Shown piece after piece: positions 50,908-59,142 of a stretch of 64,000 bases of DNA. Within the stretch, counting starts at the first letter, position 1. Each line of letters starts with the position of its first letter. The notes beneath the pieces are model-generated. The model did not search any database, was not told the origin of the DNA, and saw only the letters and a program-made list of their open reading frames with translations. The stretch is from NCBI GenBank assembly GCA_030692685.1, contig JAUXZO010000081.1:50937-114936 (forward strand), read 5' to 3'. Origin of the DNA: Acidovorax sp. GTDB lineage: Bacteria; Pseudomonadota; Gammaproteobacteria; Burkholderiales; Burkholderiaceae_C. A program made the position numbers and the translations under genes.

Positions 50908-51455
50908 GAGCCATCACCTCCGCGCAGCTGGATGCCCTGGACCGGCGCGACACCCGGCCCATCTACCTCATCGAGCTGTACATCGATGGGGATGAGCGGT
51001 ATTCGACCAACGGCCACCAGGCCGTGGGCCTGGTGGAGTACGCGGGGGCGGACATCGGGCTCGCGTCTATCGACAACTGGGCCAGCGCCCGCATCAAGCT
51101 GCTCGCCACCCCCGCACGGGTGGCGCAACTGATGTCGCAGGCGTGGCGCCATGGCTACTGCCGCGTGTATTTGCTGCCAGTGGCCACCTACCCGCGCATC
51201 ACGCAGCCGGGCTATGTGCAGGCGGGTTATGGAGTGCAGGGCGATTACCAGTCAGAACCCATCTTGCTGGTCGATGGCGAGCTGACTGCTGCCAACCTGG
51301 GGCCAGAGCGTTGCGAGTTCACCGTCTCGCACCGCGTCACCGTGGGCCGCTGGCTGCCAGCGCTGCGCATAGACCCACCCCTGTGCAACCACCTCCCGCG
51401 CCATGGGGAGGTGGTGGTGTGGGAGAACGAAAAATTCACCTTGGAGGCACGCTAA
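50904..51455 (+). CDS. Minor tail protein, 183 residues
   Basis: Starts MRAITSAQLDALDRRDTRPI, like phage minor tail proteins that follow tape measures in this group; also YVQAGYGVQGDYQSEPILLV. Overlaps the tape measure stop by 4 bp. Exact family uncertain. Confidence 0.7.
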   Translation: MRAITSAQLDALDRRDTRPIYLIELYIDGDERYSTNGHQAVGLVEYAGADIGLASIDNWASARIKLLATPARVAQLMSQAWRHGYCRVYLLPVATYPRITQPGYVQAGYGVQGDYQSEPILLVDGELTAANLGPERCEFTVSHRVTVGRWLPALRIDPPLCNHLPRHGEVVVWENEKFTLEAR

Positions 51456-51456
51456 C

Positions 51457-51792
51457 GTGGCCACCCCTTTGCCAGCCGAATACCGCTTGCTGCAGTCCAG
51501 CACGTTGCAAGAAGAAACGGGCGTTGCTGTCGACAAAACCGACGACGGCGCCAATGTCTCGCGCGACCTGTACCCGCGGTCTTACTACGACATCAAGGCC
51601 CAGTTCGGCCCGCAACGAACAGCGCAACGCGAGGCACTGATGGCCTTTTTGCGAGCCAACCGATCTGCAGAAATTGATATCACCTTGCGCGGTTCCGTGT
51701 ACCGCTGTCGCGTGGTGCAAGCGCCTTCTATTGCGTACCAGGGCGGCCGGCAAGAGCAGGTGAGCGTGGGACTGCGGGGGTACGCTGTATGA
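51457..51792 (+). CDS. Minor tail protein, 111 residues
   Basis: Starts at GTG 51457 after TTGGAGG. Pattern SRDLYPRSYYDIKAQFGPQR and IDITLRGSVYRCRVVQAPSI resembles small distal-tail proteins encoded between the tape measure and the tail tip. Overlaps the tail tip gene by 4 bp. Confidence 0.65.
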   Translation: MATPLPAEYRLLQSSTLQEETGVAVDKTDDGANVSRDLYPRSYYDIKAQFGPQRTAQREALMAFLRANRSAEIDITLRGSVYRCRVVQAPSIAYQGGRQEQVSVGLRGYAV

Positions 51793-54137
51793 CCACCGTA
51801 TTTTTGCCAGACGCTGGCTTTAACAAGCCCGACACACCCACCACCCCCCCCACCAGCGTCGGCGGCTCTGGCCACATGCCAGCGCAGGAGATCAACGAAC
51901 TCGCCAACGACCCGCGCGAACTCACCGCCACGGTCACCGCCCGTGGCGCCCTCATCCCCGTGCTGTATGGGCGCCGCGATGTGCCGGGCCTGGTGTTTGC
52001 ATACGGCAAAAGCGGCACCAGCCTGGTGATCGGCTACATCTGGTGCGTGGGCGAAGTGGACGCGGTGGAGGCCGTTTACCTCAACGACGCCGCCGTGCCC
52101 GTGGGTGTCACCGTCACTAGCTACCTGGGCACGCCTACGCAAGGGGTAGATGCCGCCCTGGCTGCCGCCGTGGCCGCCTATGCCGACACGCTGCGCATTG
52201 ACGTGCCAGGCGGTGGCAAGCTGGGTCTTTGCTACAGCGTCGTGACCATTGCACCCGGCAAGCTATCGGGCTTTCCGCGCGCCCGCGCCGTCATTCGCGG
52301 CCGCAAGGTGCTGGACCCGCGCACAGGCACCACCGGCTACAGCGCCAACCCCGCACTCATGCTGGGCGACCTCATCACCAACCCCGTGTTTGGCATTGGC
52401 CGCCCGGTGGCAGGCGTGGCGGAGTGTGCGAACTGGTGCGATTCAGAATTGGGCATGGTGCCAGGCGCTTTTCGTGCCAGGGCCGCCATCTACATTGCCA
52501 GCGGGCGGCCTGCCGAGCAGTACGTGGATTTGTTGTGTGAATACGCCGAATGCCTGCGCGTGTATGAGGGCAGCACCATCAAGCTGGTGCCCGATGCACC
52601 GGTAGACCTCACCACCGCCCCCATCGTGGGCCCCGCAGACATTGTGGCCAATAGCTTCAGCCTGTCGGCCGAATCGACCATGGACACGCCCACAGAGGTC
52701 GAGCTGCAATACACCCAGCCGCCTGTTGTCGCAGAGCAATCATGGGCCCTTGCGCCCGTGGTGGTGCGCCTGCCAGGCGTAACCGAGGGCGAAGTGCAGC
52801 GAGTACCCACCAGCATCACGCTGGACGGCGTGTACCGCTACGTCGAGGCGGCCAATAAAGCGCAGGCTCGCCTGAACAGGATGCAAGGCCGCATGACTGC
52901 CAGCTGGACCACGCTAGACATGGGCGTAACCCACCAGCGCGGCGACGTGGTCAAGGTGCAATTGCCCGCACGCGGCATTGATGTGCCCGTGCGCATCGAG
53001 AGCGTAAACATGGCCTCGTACGGCCGCTACGCCGTCAGCGCCAGCAGATACGACCCGTCGCACTACCCTAGCGACACCGTGCTGCCGGGCGGTGATGGGT
53101 TTGTGCCGCTGGGCGCTATTGCCATGCTGGTCGGCACCGAAGTGCCTGCGGGCTGGGCGCTGTTCAGTGATGCCGACGGCTGCTACATCGTGGGCGCCGG
53201 AGGCGCGCTTGCGGTAGGCGCGACAGGTGGCAGCAACACCGTCGACGCATTTGTGGCGAACAGCTCGGCGGGTGGCGCGCATACCGGGTCACTGGACATG
53301 TCAGCTATTGCGTCCGGCCCCACAGCTGGTAGCGCGCTGCCGCCCACTCACTTCCCGGTAGCCGATCACACGCACACCGTATCGCTTGCGGCCAAGGCGC
53401 TGGACATGCTGCGCAGAGACAACGTGCTGATCATCAAGACCGGTGGGGCCGACACAGAGTTGCCAGCCGCTGTACGCGTGTTTGGCTTGCACAACACCAA
53501 CACGACGGCCGACAAGATCACGGCGTTTGCTGGGCGTCTGCTGCGTGCAGCGGCTGCATCGGTCGACGCTGGGGCGAGCACCACCAGCGCGTCCGCCACC
53601 ACCAATTTGATACCGCACCATGCCCACTTCGCAGGTAGCAACCTCGCAAACATAGACGTCGCGGTGTTTGGCCCCACGCCCAAAGTCATGGGCAATGTCG
53701 AGTCGGGGCGGCACACCCACACGGTTACGGCGGTGTACACCCCCCGGCCCAAGCGCCAGCAGGTGTGTGCCTTTGGCAGCGCCACGCCCTACAGCGTGCG
53801 CGCGGGCATGGTGTTCATGTGGTCGGGCAGCGTGCTGGCCTTGCCCGACGACTACGTGCTGTGCGACGGAGCCAGCGGCACGCCAGATCTGCGCGACCGG
53901 TTTGTGGAGTTTGCCGCCACGCTGCCAGCCGCCCCAGCTGGCGACAACACAGTGAGCGTTGCCATGTCGTTTTCGCACGAGGGGCACAGCCACTACGGTG
54001 GCACTTACACCACCCCTGCAAAAACAGTCTATGGCCACGCGGAGACGATTTTCCACACGCACAGCGCAAGCGCTGTGCAGGCCTTTACGCCAGCGTACTA
54101 CGCGCTGGCTTTCATCATGTACGCACCCGCAGGGTAA
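51789..54137 (+). CDS. Tail tip protein with C-terminal collar/fibre domains
   Basis: 782 residues. N-terminal ~430 residues resemble the phage tail-tip/J-like baseplate hub (ALIPVLYGRRDVPGLVFAYG, RIDVPGGGKLGLCYSVVT, TPTEVELQYTQPPVVAEQSW). The rest carries two collar-like segments (LVGTEVPAGWALFSDADGCY and MWSGSVLALPDDYVLCDGAS). It also has several HxH motifs (DHTHTV, RHTHTV, HEGHSHY, FHTHSA) typical of metal-stabilised fibre tips. Probably a receptor-binding structure. No DGR variable repeat lies here. Confidence 0.82.
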   Translation: MTTVFLPDAGFNKPDTPTTPPTSVGGSGHMPAQEINELANDPRELTATVTARGALIPVLYGRRDVPGLVFAYGKSGTSLVIGYIWCVGEVDAVEAVYLNDAAVPVGVTVTSYLGTPTQGVDAALAAAVAAYADTLRIDVPGGGKLGLCYSVVTIAPGKLSGFPRARAVIRGRKVLDPRTGTTGYSANPALMLGDLITNPVFGIGRPVAGVAECANWCDSELGMVPGAFRARAAIYIASGRPAEQYVDLLCEYAECLRVYEGSTIKLVPDAPVDLTTAPIVGPADIVANSFSLSAESTMDTPTEVELQYTQPPVVAEQSWALAPVVVRLPGVTEGEVQRVPTSITLDGVYRYVEAANKAQARLNRMQGRMTASWTTLDMGVTHQRGDVVKVQLPARGIDVPVRIESVNMASYGRYAVSASRYDPSHYPSDTVLPGGDGFVPLGAIAMLVGTEVPAGWALFSDADGCYIVGAGGALAVGATGGSNTVDAFVANSSAGGAHTGSLDMSAIASGPTAGSALPPTHFPVADHTHTVSLAAKALDMLRRDNVLIIKTGGADTELPAAVRVFGLHNTNTTADKITAFAGRLLRAAAASVDAGASTTSASATTNLIPHHAHFAGSNLANIDVAVFGPTPKVMGNVESGRHTHTVTAVYTPRPKRQQVCAFGSATPYSVRAGMVFMWSGSVLALPDDYVLCDGASGTPDLRDRFVEFAATLPAAPAGDNTVSVAMSFSHEGHSHYGGTYTTPAKTVYGHAETIFHTHSASAVQAFTPAYYALAFIMYAPAG

Positions 54138-54142
54138 CAACC

Positions 54143-54934
54143 ATGGCATTCACCTATCGCAACATCAAAGGCAGCGAACTGTCGTACGCCGAGCTCGACG
54201 AAAACTTCGGGCGCGTGGAGACACTGCATGACGCCACGCAGGATGCTCTGGCTTTGGCGGAAGCCGCAGCGGCCCTTGCGGTGGCCGCAGAAAACTTTAA
54301 GGGCGAGTGGTCCGGCTTGACCGGTGGCCTGGAGGTTCCAGCATCGGCCAGCAATGGTGCGGATTTCTACATGCTGCTCGTGGACCTTGCTGATGTCACC
54401 ATTGAACAGCCTGGCGTATCTGCGGCCTGGAAGCTGATCCCCCTGGGTGGGCTGACCACCGACTTTGCAACCCTGCCAGACTCCGCTGCGCTGGATGGCA
54501 CAGAGATTTTGGCGGTTGACCAAACAACGGTGAAGCGGTCGACGATCCAGAAAGTTCTGGACTGGATTCTGGCCAGGGCGAACTCTTGGACGGGCTTGCA
54601 AACGTTCAAAGAGTTGCGCGAGACGATGGTGACCGCCAACACCGGCTCGGCATACACCATCAACCTGGCGAACGGGTCCATGTTTGACCTGACGCTGACG
54701 GGCAATTGCGCCTACACATTTCCTACGGCCAGCTCTGGCAAGCAGTTCACCATCCTGCAAAAGCAAGACGGCACCGGATCGCGCGCGGTGACCTGGCCAT
54801 CTTCGGTCCGTTGGGCTGTGGGGGCGGCTCCAACCATCACGGCCACAGCAGGGCTCACCGATGTTATTTCGTTCGTGGCCGATGGCACCTACTGGATCGG
54901 CTTCGTTGGCGGCCAGAACTACAACCGAAGCTGA
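54143..54934 (+). CDS. Tail fibre/receptor-binding-type protein, 263 residues
   Basis: Starts at ATG 54143 (MAFTYRNIKGSELSYAELDE). The start of this kind is seen in phage fibre proteins; a helical stalk (ALALAEAAAALAVAAENFKG) precedes a beta-rich C-terminus (SGKQFTILQKQDGTGSRAVT; ADGTYWIGFVGG). Specific receptor unknown. Confidence 0.7.
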   Translation: MAFTYRNIKGSELSYAELDENFGRVETLHDATQDALALAEAAAALAVAAENFKGEWSGLTGGLEVPASASNGADFYMLLVDLADVTIEQPGVSAAWKLIPLGGLTTDFATLPDSAALDGTEILAVDQTTVKRSTIQKVLDWILARANSWTGLQTFKELRETMVTANTGSAYTINLANGSMFDLTLTGNCAYTFPTASSGKQFTILQKQDGTGSRAVTWPSSVRWAVGAAPTITATAGLTDVISFVADGTYWIGFVGGQNYNRS

Positions 54935-54937
54935 GTG

Positions 54938-55402
54938 ATGTTTGCTGCAACACGCACGGGTGTACTTACGGCCAAAGCCAATGGTGCATATCGCTATTGG
55001 GCGGTACTTGTTCTCAACAACAACGGCGACACGGGTTTTATCAGTTGTTCCGAGGTGGAGCTTCGTTCTGTGGTCGGGGGGGCTGACTTGACATCGCCTA
55101 GCACGCCAGTGACCGTCACGAGCGGTACGCTTTTCCCGGCCAGCAACACCGTGGACAACAACCTGGGAACGTATTTCCTCACCGGATCGGGTCAGGTGAC
55201 AAATCAACGGTTTGCATTTGATCTGGTCACCCCGCAGAAAGTGGTGCAGATGGGTTGGCGAAAGCGCGGCACCGGCCTTGCCTCTCAGGCACCCAAGGAC
55301 TTGACGATTCAAGCGTCCGCTGACGGCGCCACCTGGGACACGGTTGCGTCATTCACCAACAGCACGGGGTGGGATGATTTTTTGCGGCTCTTTACCTGGT
55401 AA
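54938..55402 (+). CDS. Discoidin (F5/8 type C)-like phage protein, 154 residues
   Basis: ATG 54938. The jelly-roll pattern SNTVDNNLGTYFLTGSGQ, QRFAFDLVTPQKVVQMGWRK and DLTIQASADGATWDTVASF is typical of F5/8-type carbohydrate-binding domains. As the gene follows fibre genes, the protein may bind cell-surface sugars. Confidence 0.65.
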   Translation: MFAATRTGVLTAKANGAYRYWAVLVLNNNGDTGFISCSEVELRSVVGGADLTSPSTPVTVTSGTLFPASNTVDNNLGTYFLTGSGQVTNQRFAFDLVTPQKVVQMGWRKRGTGLASQAPKDLTIQASADGATWDTVASFTNSTGWDDFLRLFTW

Positions 55403-55407
55403 CCAAT

Positions 55408-55998
55408 ATGAAGTACCTACACATTGCTACCTATGTCGTAGAGGAGTTGGCGGCTATCCGCGTGGCGTATCCCAACATGTCGATCCCTGACGGGGCGGAC
55501 TTGTCAGACATGGGTTTTGCTCCTTTGCGGGAAGTAGCGCCGCCTGAGGCGCCACCCGGTAGCCGGGTCACGCTGGCGCAGCCCGCGCTTGTAGAGGGGG
55601 AATGGCTCACCCAGTGGGCGATTGTTCCAATCGAAGGCGAAGAGCTGGAGGCCATGCGTACCGCCAAAAATGCAGAGATCAAAGCCGCGCGGCTTGCAGC
55701 GAATCGCAGCACCTTTACACACGCAGGCAAGCAGATCGCCTGTGACGACCTGAGCCGCAGCGACATCGACGGCACCAATGGCTACATCACGCTTTACAAC
55801 GCTCTGCCGCCGGGCTGGCCAGGCGGCTGGAAGGCGGTAGATAACACCTTTGTACCCATTGCAACCGTCGCAGACTGGAAGGCGTTCTACACGTCGATGT
55901 TTGCAGCAGGCAACGCCAACTTTGCCAAAGCCCAGGCGCTCAAGGCGCAGCTGGCCGCAGCTACTGACGGTGCTGGTGTGGCGGGGGTCGCATGGTGA
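55408..55998 (+). CDS. DUF4376 phage tail-associated protein, 196 residues
   Basis: The C-terminal half matches DUF4376: ANRSTFTHAGKQIACDDLSR, SDIDGTNGYITLYNALPPGW, and TVADWKAFYTSMFAAGNANF. Frequently found beside tail fibres in Comamonadaceae and other phages; exact role unknown, perhaps in fibre assembly. Confidence 0.78.
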   Translation: MKYLHIATYVVEELAAIRVAYPNMSIPDGADLSDMGFAPLREVAPPEAPPGSRVTLAQPALVEGEWLTQWAIVPIEGEELEAMRTAKNAEIKAARLAANRSTFTHAGKQIACDDLSRSDIDGTNGYITLYNALPPGWPGGWKAVDNTFVPIATVADWKAFYTSMFAAGNANFAKAQALKAQLAAATDGAGVAGVAW

Positions 55999-56447
55999 TG
56001 CGCGCCGCGTTCTACATCGGCCGCAAGCGCCTGTTCAACCGCCTCACCGCTTGGTGGTTGCGCGGCGCTTTCAGCCATTGCGAACTGGTGCTGGGCACTG
56101 ACGCGCAGGGGCGCGCCATCTGCGCCAGCAGCTCGTTCTCCGATGGCGGTGTGCGTGTGAAGTACATGCACCTGAACCCTGGCCACTGGGTACTGGTGGA
56201 CGTACCAGGCAGCGCGGATGACGCATGGGCCTGGGTGCGGCAGCACAACGGCCAGGGTTACGACTTGCTGGGCCTGGCGGGTTTTGTTGCCCGCGTGCTG
56301 GGGCACGACAAGGGCAGGTGGGTATGCAGTGAGGCGGTTGCCGCAATGCTGGGCCTGCCAGATGCCTGGCGCTTTGACCCCTGCAGCCTTTGGGCTGCAC
56401 TGAGCCGCGTTCCGGTAGAGGGAGGGTCAGCGCATGCCGCCACCTGA
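55992..56447 (+). CDS. NlpC/P60-superfamily permuted cysteine peptidase-like protein
   Basis: 151 residues. WWLRGAFSHCELVLGTDAQG has the N-terminal His; YDLLGLAGFVARVLG and GRWVCSEAVAAMLGLP contain the Cys. This permuted papain-like arrangement (YiiX/PF05708-like) occurs in phage lysis modules. It may cut peptidoglycan or peptides. Overlaps both neighbours. Confidence 0.7.
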   Translation: MVMRAAFYIGRKRLFNRLTAWWLRGAFSHCELVLGTDAQGRAICASSSFSDGGVRVKYMHLNPGHWVLVDVPGSADDAWAWVRQHNGQGYDLLGLAGFVARVLGHDKGRWVCSEAVAAMLGLPDAWRFDPCSLWAALSRVPVEGGSAHAAT

Positions 56448-56790
56448 TGAACCGTTTAAGGGTGTTGACCGCCGCCGCAACCGGCCTGCAGAGGTGCGCC
56501 TGACGGATGAAACCATTGACTACATCGAGGCCAAGATGCGCGCCGCTGTGGCGGATGCGATCAAGGACGTGGTCACTGAGGAGACGGCCAAGCGGTTCTG
56601 GGGCGCGGGCCTGACGCTGCTGCAAAAGCAGGCCACCAACCATGCGGGGCGCTTCGTGCTGGGCGGTCTGTGGGGCCTGGTTCGCAAGGTGAGTTTCTTC
56701 ATCACCGTGGGCGGGATTGTGTACGCCGTGGGCGGCTGGGCGCTGCTGGCCACGTTCTTCAAAGCTGTTTTTTCGAGTGGGCCACCATGA
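56434..56790 (+). CDS. Membrane protein of the lysis module, 118 residues
   Basis: A helical, soluble N-terminal part (DETIDYIEAKMRAAVADAIK) precedes one or two hydrophobic helices (VSFFITVGGIVYAVGGWALL, ATFFKAVF). Possible holin or holin-associated protein. Its stop overlaps the endolysin start by 4 bp. Confidence 0.6.
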   Translation: MPPPDEPFKGVDRRRNRPAEVRLTDETIDYIEAKMRAAVADAIKDVVTEETAKRFWGAGLTLLQKQATNHAGRFVLGGLWGLVRKVSFFITVGGIVYAVGGWALLATFFKAVFSSGPP

Positions 56791-57947
56791 GCAACTATGA
56801 CCCGATCGCGCTGATTGAAGCGCTGGACAACCCGAATGTGCGCGCCTTCTTGCGCATGCTGCGCCATGGCGAGGGCACGGCGGGGGAGGATGGCTACCTG
56901 GTGATGTTTGGCGGTGGCCACCTTGTGGGCTTGGACGGCCAGCCGGGCACCGCTGACGACTTTGCCGACCACCCGCGCCAGGCCATAACCCGCAAGCTGG
57001 GTGGCTCGCCCATCACCAGCACTGCGGCCGGGGCGTACCAGTTCCTCATGCGCACGTGGGATGGGTTGGTCAAGCAGTACGGCTTTGCCGACTTCTCGCC
57101 CAAGAACCAAGACCTGGGCGCCGTGGCATTGATCAAGGGCCGCAAGGCGCTGGACGATGTCATTGCTGGGCGCTTTGAGGACGCGGTGCGCAAGTGCAAC
57201 CGTGAATGGGCCAGCCTGCCAGGTAGCCCTTACGGCCAGCCGGTGGTGACCATGGCGCGGGCCCGGCAAGAGTACGAGGCCCACGGCGGCACGTATGCAC
57301 CTGCTGAGCTTGATGCTGCGCCCTCACTGGCCGATTTCATCAACCCTGCGGCGCTGGCCGCCGACACGATCACCCCCCAACCCAAGGAGCAACCCATGGC
57401 CCCCTTTATCGCGGCAGTGCTGCCATCCCTCATTGACCTGGTGCCCAAGCTGGGCAAGCTGTTTTCTTCGGGCTCTGACACGTCAGAGCGCAACATCAAG
57501 GCGGCTGAGATTGTGGTGGCCGCAGCCAAAGAGGCCATCGGTGCGCGCAATGAGCAGGAGCTGCTGGAGATCATTCAGGCAGACCCTGCCGCCGCTGCCA
57601 CTGTGCGTGGTGCGATTGAATCGCAGTGGTTCAAACTGGAGGAGGTGGGCGGCGGTATAGCGGCCGCGCGTGAAGCGAACGCTGTCTATCTGCAGCCCAA
57701 TGCGCCGGGTTTTTGGCTGAACCCTGCGTTCTGGGTGTCGCTGGCCTTCTTGGTGATGCCTGTGATGATCTTGGTCGACATGCTGTTCGCCCATCCAGAT
57801 TCCTATGACAGCTCGCTGCGCACTCAGATCATCACTGCGGTGCTCGCGTTGCTGGGAATGGTGGGGGCGTACTGGCTGGGCACCAGCTTTAGTAGCCAGC
57901 GAAAGACTGAGCTGCAAAGCGGTGGGGCGAAGCTGCCCATTGCGTAA
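56787..57947 (+). CDS. Endolysin (GH104-like) fused to a C-terminal transmembrane domain
   Basis: 386 residues from ATG 56787. Residues 1-~165 match lambda-R/GH104-type lysozymes: NVRAFLRMLRHGEGTAGEDG (catalytic Glu), DHPRQAITRKLGGSPITSTA, AAGAYQFLMRTWDGLVKQYG. After a linker the second half (about residues 204-386) has two TM helices (FWVSLAFLVMPVMILVDMLF; IITAVLALLGMVGAYWLGTS) of a holin-like kind. Inside the frame, AAGGAG at 57383-57388 precedes an ATG at 57396. Ribosomes could therefore make the membrane domain alone. Confidence 0.85.
   Translation: MSNYDPIALIEALDNPNVRAFLRMLRHGEGTAGEDGYLVMFGGGHLVGLDGQPGTADDFADHPRQAITRKLGGSPITSTAAGAYQFLMRTWDGLVKQYGFADFSPKNQDLGAVALIKGRKALDDVIAGRFEDAVRKCNREWASLPGSPYGQPVVTMARARQEYEAHGGTYAPAELDAAPSLADFINPAALAADTITPQPKEQPMAPFIAAVLPSLIDLVPKLGKLFSSGSDTSERNIKAAEIVVAAAKEAIGARNEQELLEIIQADPAAAATVRGAIESQWFKLEEVGGGIAAAREANAVYLQPNAPGFWLNPAFWVSLAFLVMPVMILVDMLFAHPDSYDSSLRTQIITAVLALLGMVGAYWLGTSFSSQRKTELQSGGAKLPIA
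57396..57947 (+). CDS. Nested in-frame product: holin-like membrane protein (183 residues)
   Basis: Starts at internal ATG 57396 (MAPFIAAVLPSLIDLVPKLG) with a strong site AAGGAG 7 bases before. Contains a helical amphipathic part and two TM helices at the C-terminus. Proteins like this exist as separate genes in related phages, which suggests a dual-product lysis gene. Not proven. Confidence 0.55.
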   Translation: MAPFIAAVLPSLIDLVPKLGKLFSSGSDTSERNIKAAEIVVAAAKEAIGARNEQELLEIIQADPAAAATVRGAIESQWFKLEEVGGGIAAAREANAVYLQPNAPGFWLNPAFWVSLAFLVMPVMILVDMLFAHPDSYDSSLRTQIITAVLALLGMVGAYWLGTSFSSQRKTELQSGGAKLPIA

Positions 57948-58123
57948 TGCACACGCGTGCACACCGCCAGGGCGCCCGCCCTGGCCCTGGCCGCAAGGTC
58001 ATCAAACAGCTGAACGAGCGCCTACGGCGAGACCAGCGGGAGCTGGAGCGAGAGCTGCGGGAAAGGATGGGGCGGGAACTGTGCCCGCGCAATGATGAGG
58101 GGTCGGTGCCGAGGATTGACTGA
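57947..58123 (+). CDS. Small charged phage protein, 58 residues
   Basis: ATG 57947 shares one base with the endolysin stop. Highly charged helix (NERLRRDQRELERELRERMG). No TM segment, so not an obvious spanin. Its start overlaps a TGCACACGCGTGCA near-palindrome (57948-57961). Confidence 0.55.
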   Translation: MHTRAHRQGARPGPGRKVIKQLNERLRRDQRELERELRERMGRELCPRNDEGSVPRID

Positions 58124-58150
58124 CGGGGGCACTGGACTGTATTCAGCCAG

Positions 58151-58447
58151 TCAGGCTGCCCGGCGCCCCAGCGTTGATGTCAAAAGCCACCCGGTGAAGA
58201 TCAAGGCAGTGAAAATCACCGCGTTCTGCACCAGGACGGCCCCAATTAGATACTCCATACCCCAACTGCTCGCTTCGGGCTCGAACGGGAGCAGGGCGGT
58301 CACCAAATTGTATTGGGGGAGGGTGAGCGTAAGGAGCATCCGAAGGGCGTCATCGCTCCCGTACGCGGCACCCCAATACAGTGCCATCACCACCACCGCG
58401 CTGATGGTGGTAGCAATGAGTGCGGAGGGCAAAAGACGGGCGCTCAT
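58151..58447 (-). CDS. Small membrane protein, 98 residues (cargo)
   Basis: Two or three TM helices (LIATTISAVVVMALYWGAAY; YLIGAVLVQNAVIFTALIFT). ATG 58447 overlaps the end of the pseudopilin gene by 1 bp, forming a two-gene operon opposite to the late genes. Function unknown; it could assist or be co-selected with the pilin-like protein. Confidence 0.65.
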   Translation of the reverse strand: MSARLLPSALIATTISAVVVMALYWGAAYGSDDALRMLLTLTLPQYNLVTALLPFEPEASSWGMEYLIGAVLVQNAVIFTALIFTGWLLTSTLGRRAA

Positions 58448-59061
58448 CAGCAGCTTTCAGAGCCTTTGATTTGCTTAATCCGCCCACCTACGCCGATGCA
58501 CAGCCGCGAGGAGCTTGCATCTGTGAGACTGCGGCCTTCCGCTACCGCGTTAAAAACCAGCCCGACTGAAGCGCCGTTGCTGGAGATCATGCCCCAACGG
58601 TCTATGATTAAGTGGCCGTTGCTATCGGCTAAAGTCATGTTGACTCTTGGCGATGAATCGGTAGTCTGCAACGTGCATTCATTTTGGGGCACTGAATCAT
58701 CGCAAGCCCCCTGAGTGCCATTGCGATCCGCGTCAAAAAACACGCGCCAGCCGCATCCCCACTGGGTATCGTCTGTAGTTGTGCATGTTGCAGTGTCTGG
58801 GTTTTTCGCAATCACCACGTTGCCGCCCCGCTTGATCGCTTCGGATTTAGCGGCGTAGATGGTTGACTGCAGGTTCTCATTGACATCACGCACGCGCCAG
58901 CGTTCGATTAGCGGTTGAAAGCTGGGTGCTGCCAGCCCAGCCAAGATCGCCATAATGGCCACCACGACCATCACCTCCATTAAGGTGAAGCCGCCCTCCC
59001 GGAGATGGGTAGCGGACGAGGCAAGCTCTCGCAGCCTGGAGGGTGTCGGGTGTTTGGTCAT
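58447..59061 (-). CDS. Type IV pilin-like pseudopilin (GspH/FimT family), prophage-encoded
   Basis: 204 residues with a prepilin signal: HLREGGFTLMEVMVVVAIMA, then ILAGLAAPSFQPLIERWRV. Processing would fall after the Gly, leaving the Phe and the Glu at +5. The C-terminal part resembles GspH/FimT (WGCGWRVFFDADRNGTQGAC, LIIDRWGMISSNGASVGLVF) with several Cys. The preceding 20-residue leader is long. It would be cut by the host prepilin peptidase and enter type IV pili or related machines. Host-like cargo within the prophage. Confidence 0.85.
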   Translation of the reverse strand: MTKHPTPSRLRELASSATHLREGGFTLMEVMVVVAIMAILAGLAAPSFQPLIERWRVRDVNENLQSTIYAAKSEAIKRGGNVVIAKNPDTATCTTTDDTQWGCGWRVFFDADRNGTQGACDDSVPQNECTLQTTDSSPRVNMTLADSNGHLIIDRWGMISSNGASVGLVFNAVAEGRSLTDASSSRLCIGVGGRIKQIKGSESC

Positions 59062-59142
59062 GGGATCGCATCGTACTGGATACTTTGCGCCATGGGTTGA
59101 GCGCCAGTGGTCAAGGATTGATTAACGGTCCCGACAGAGCCC

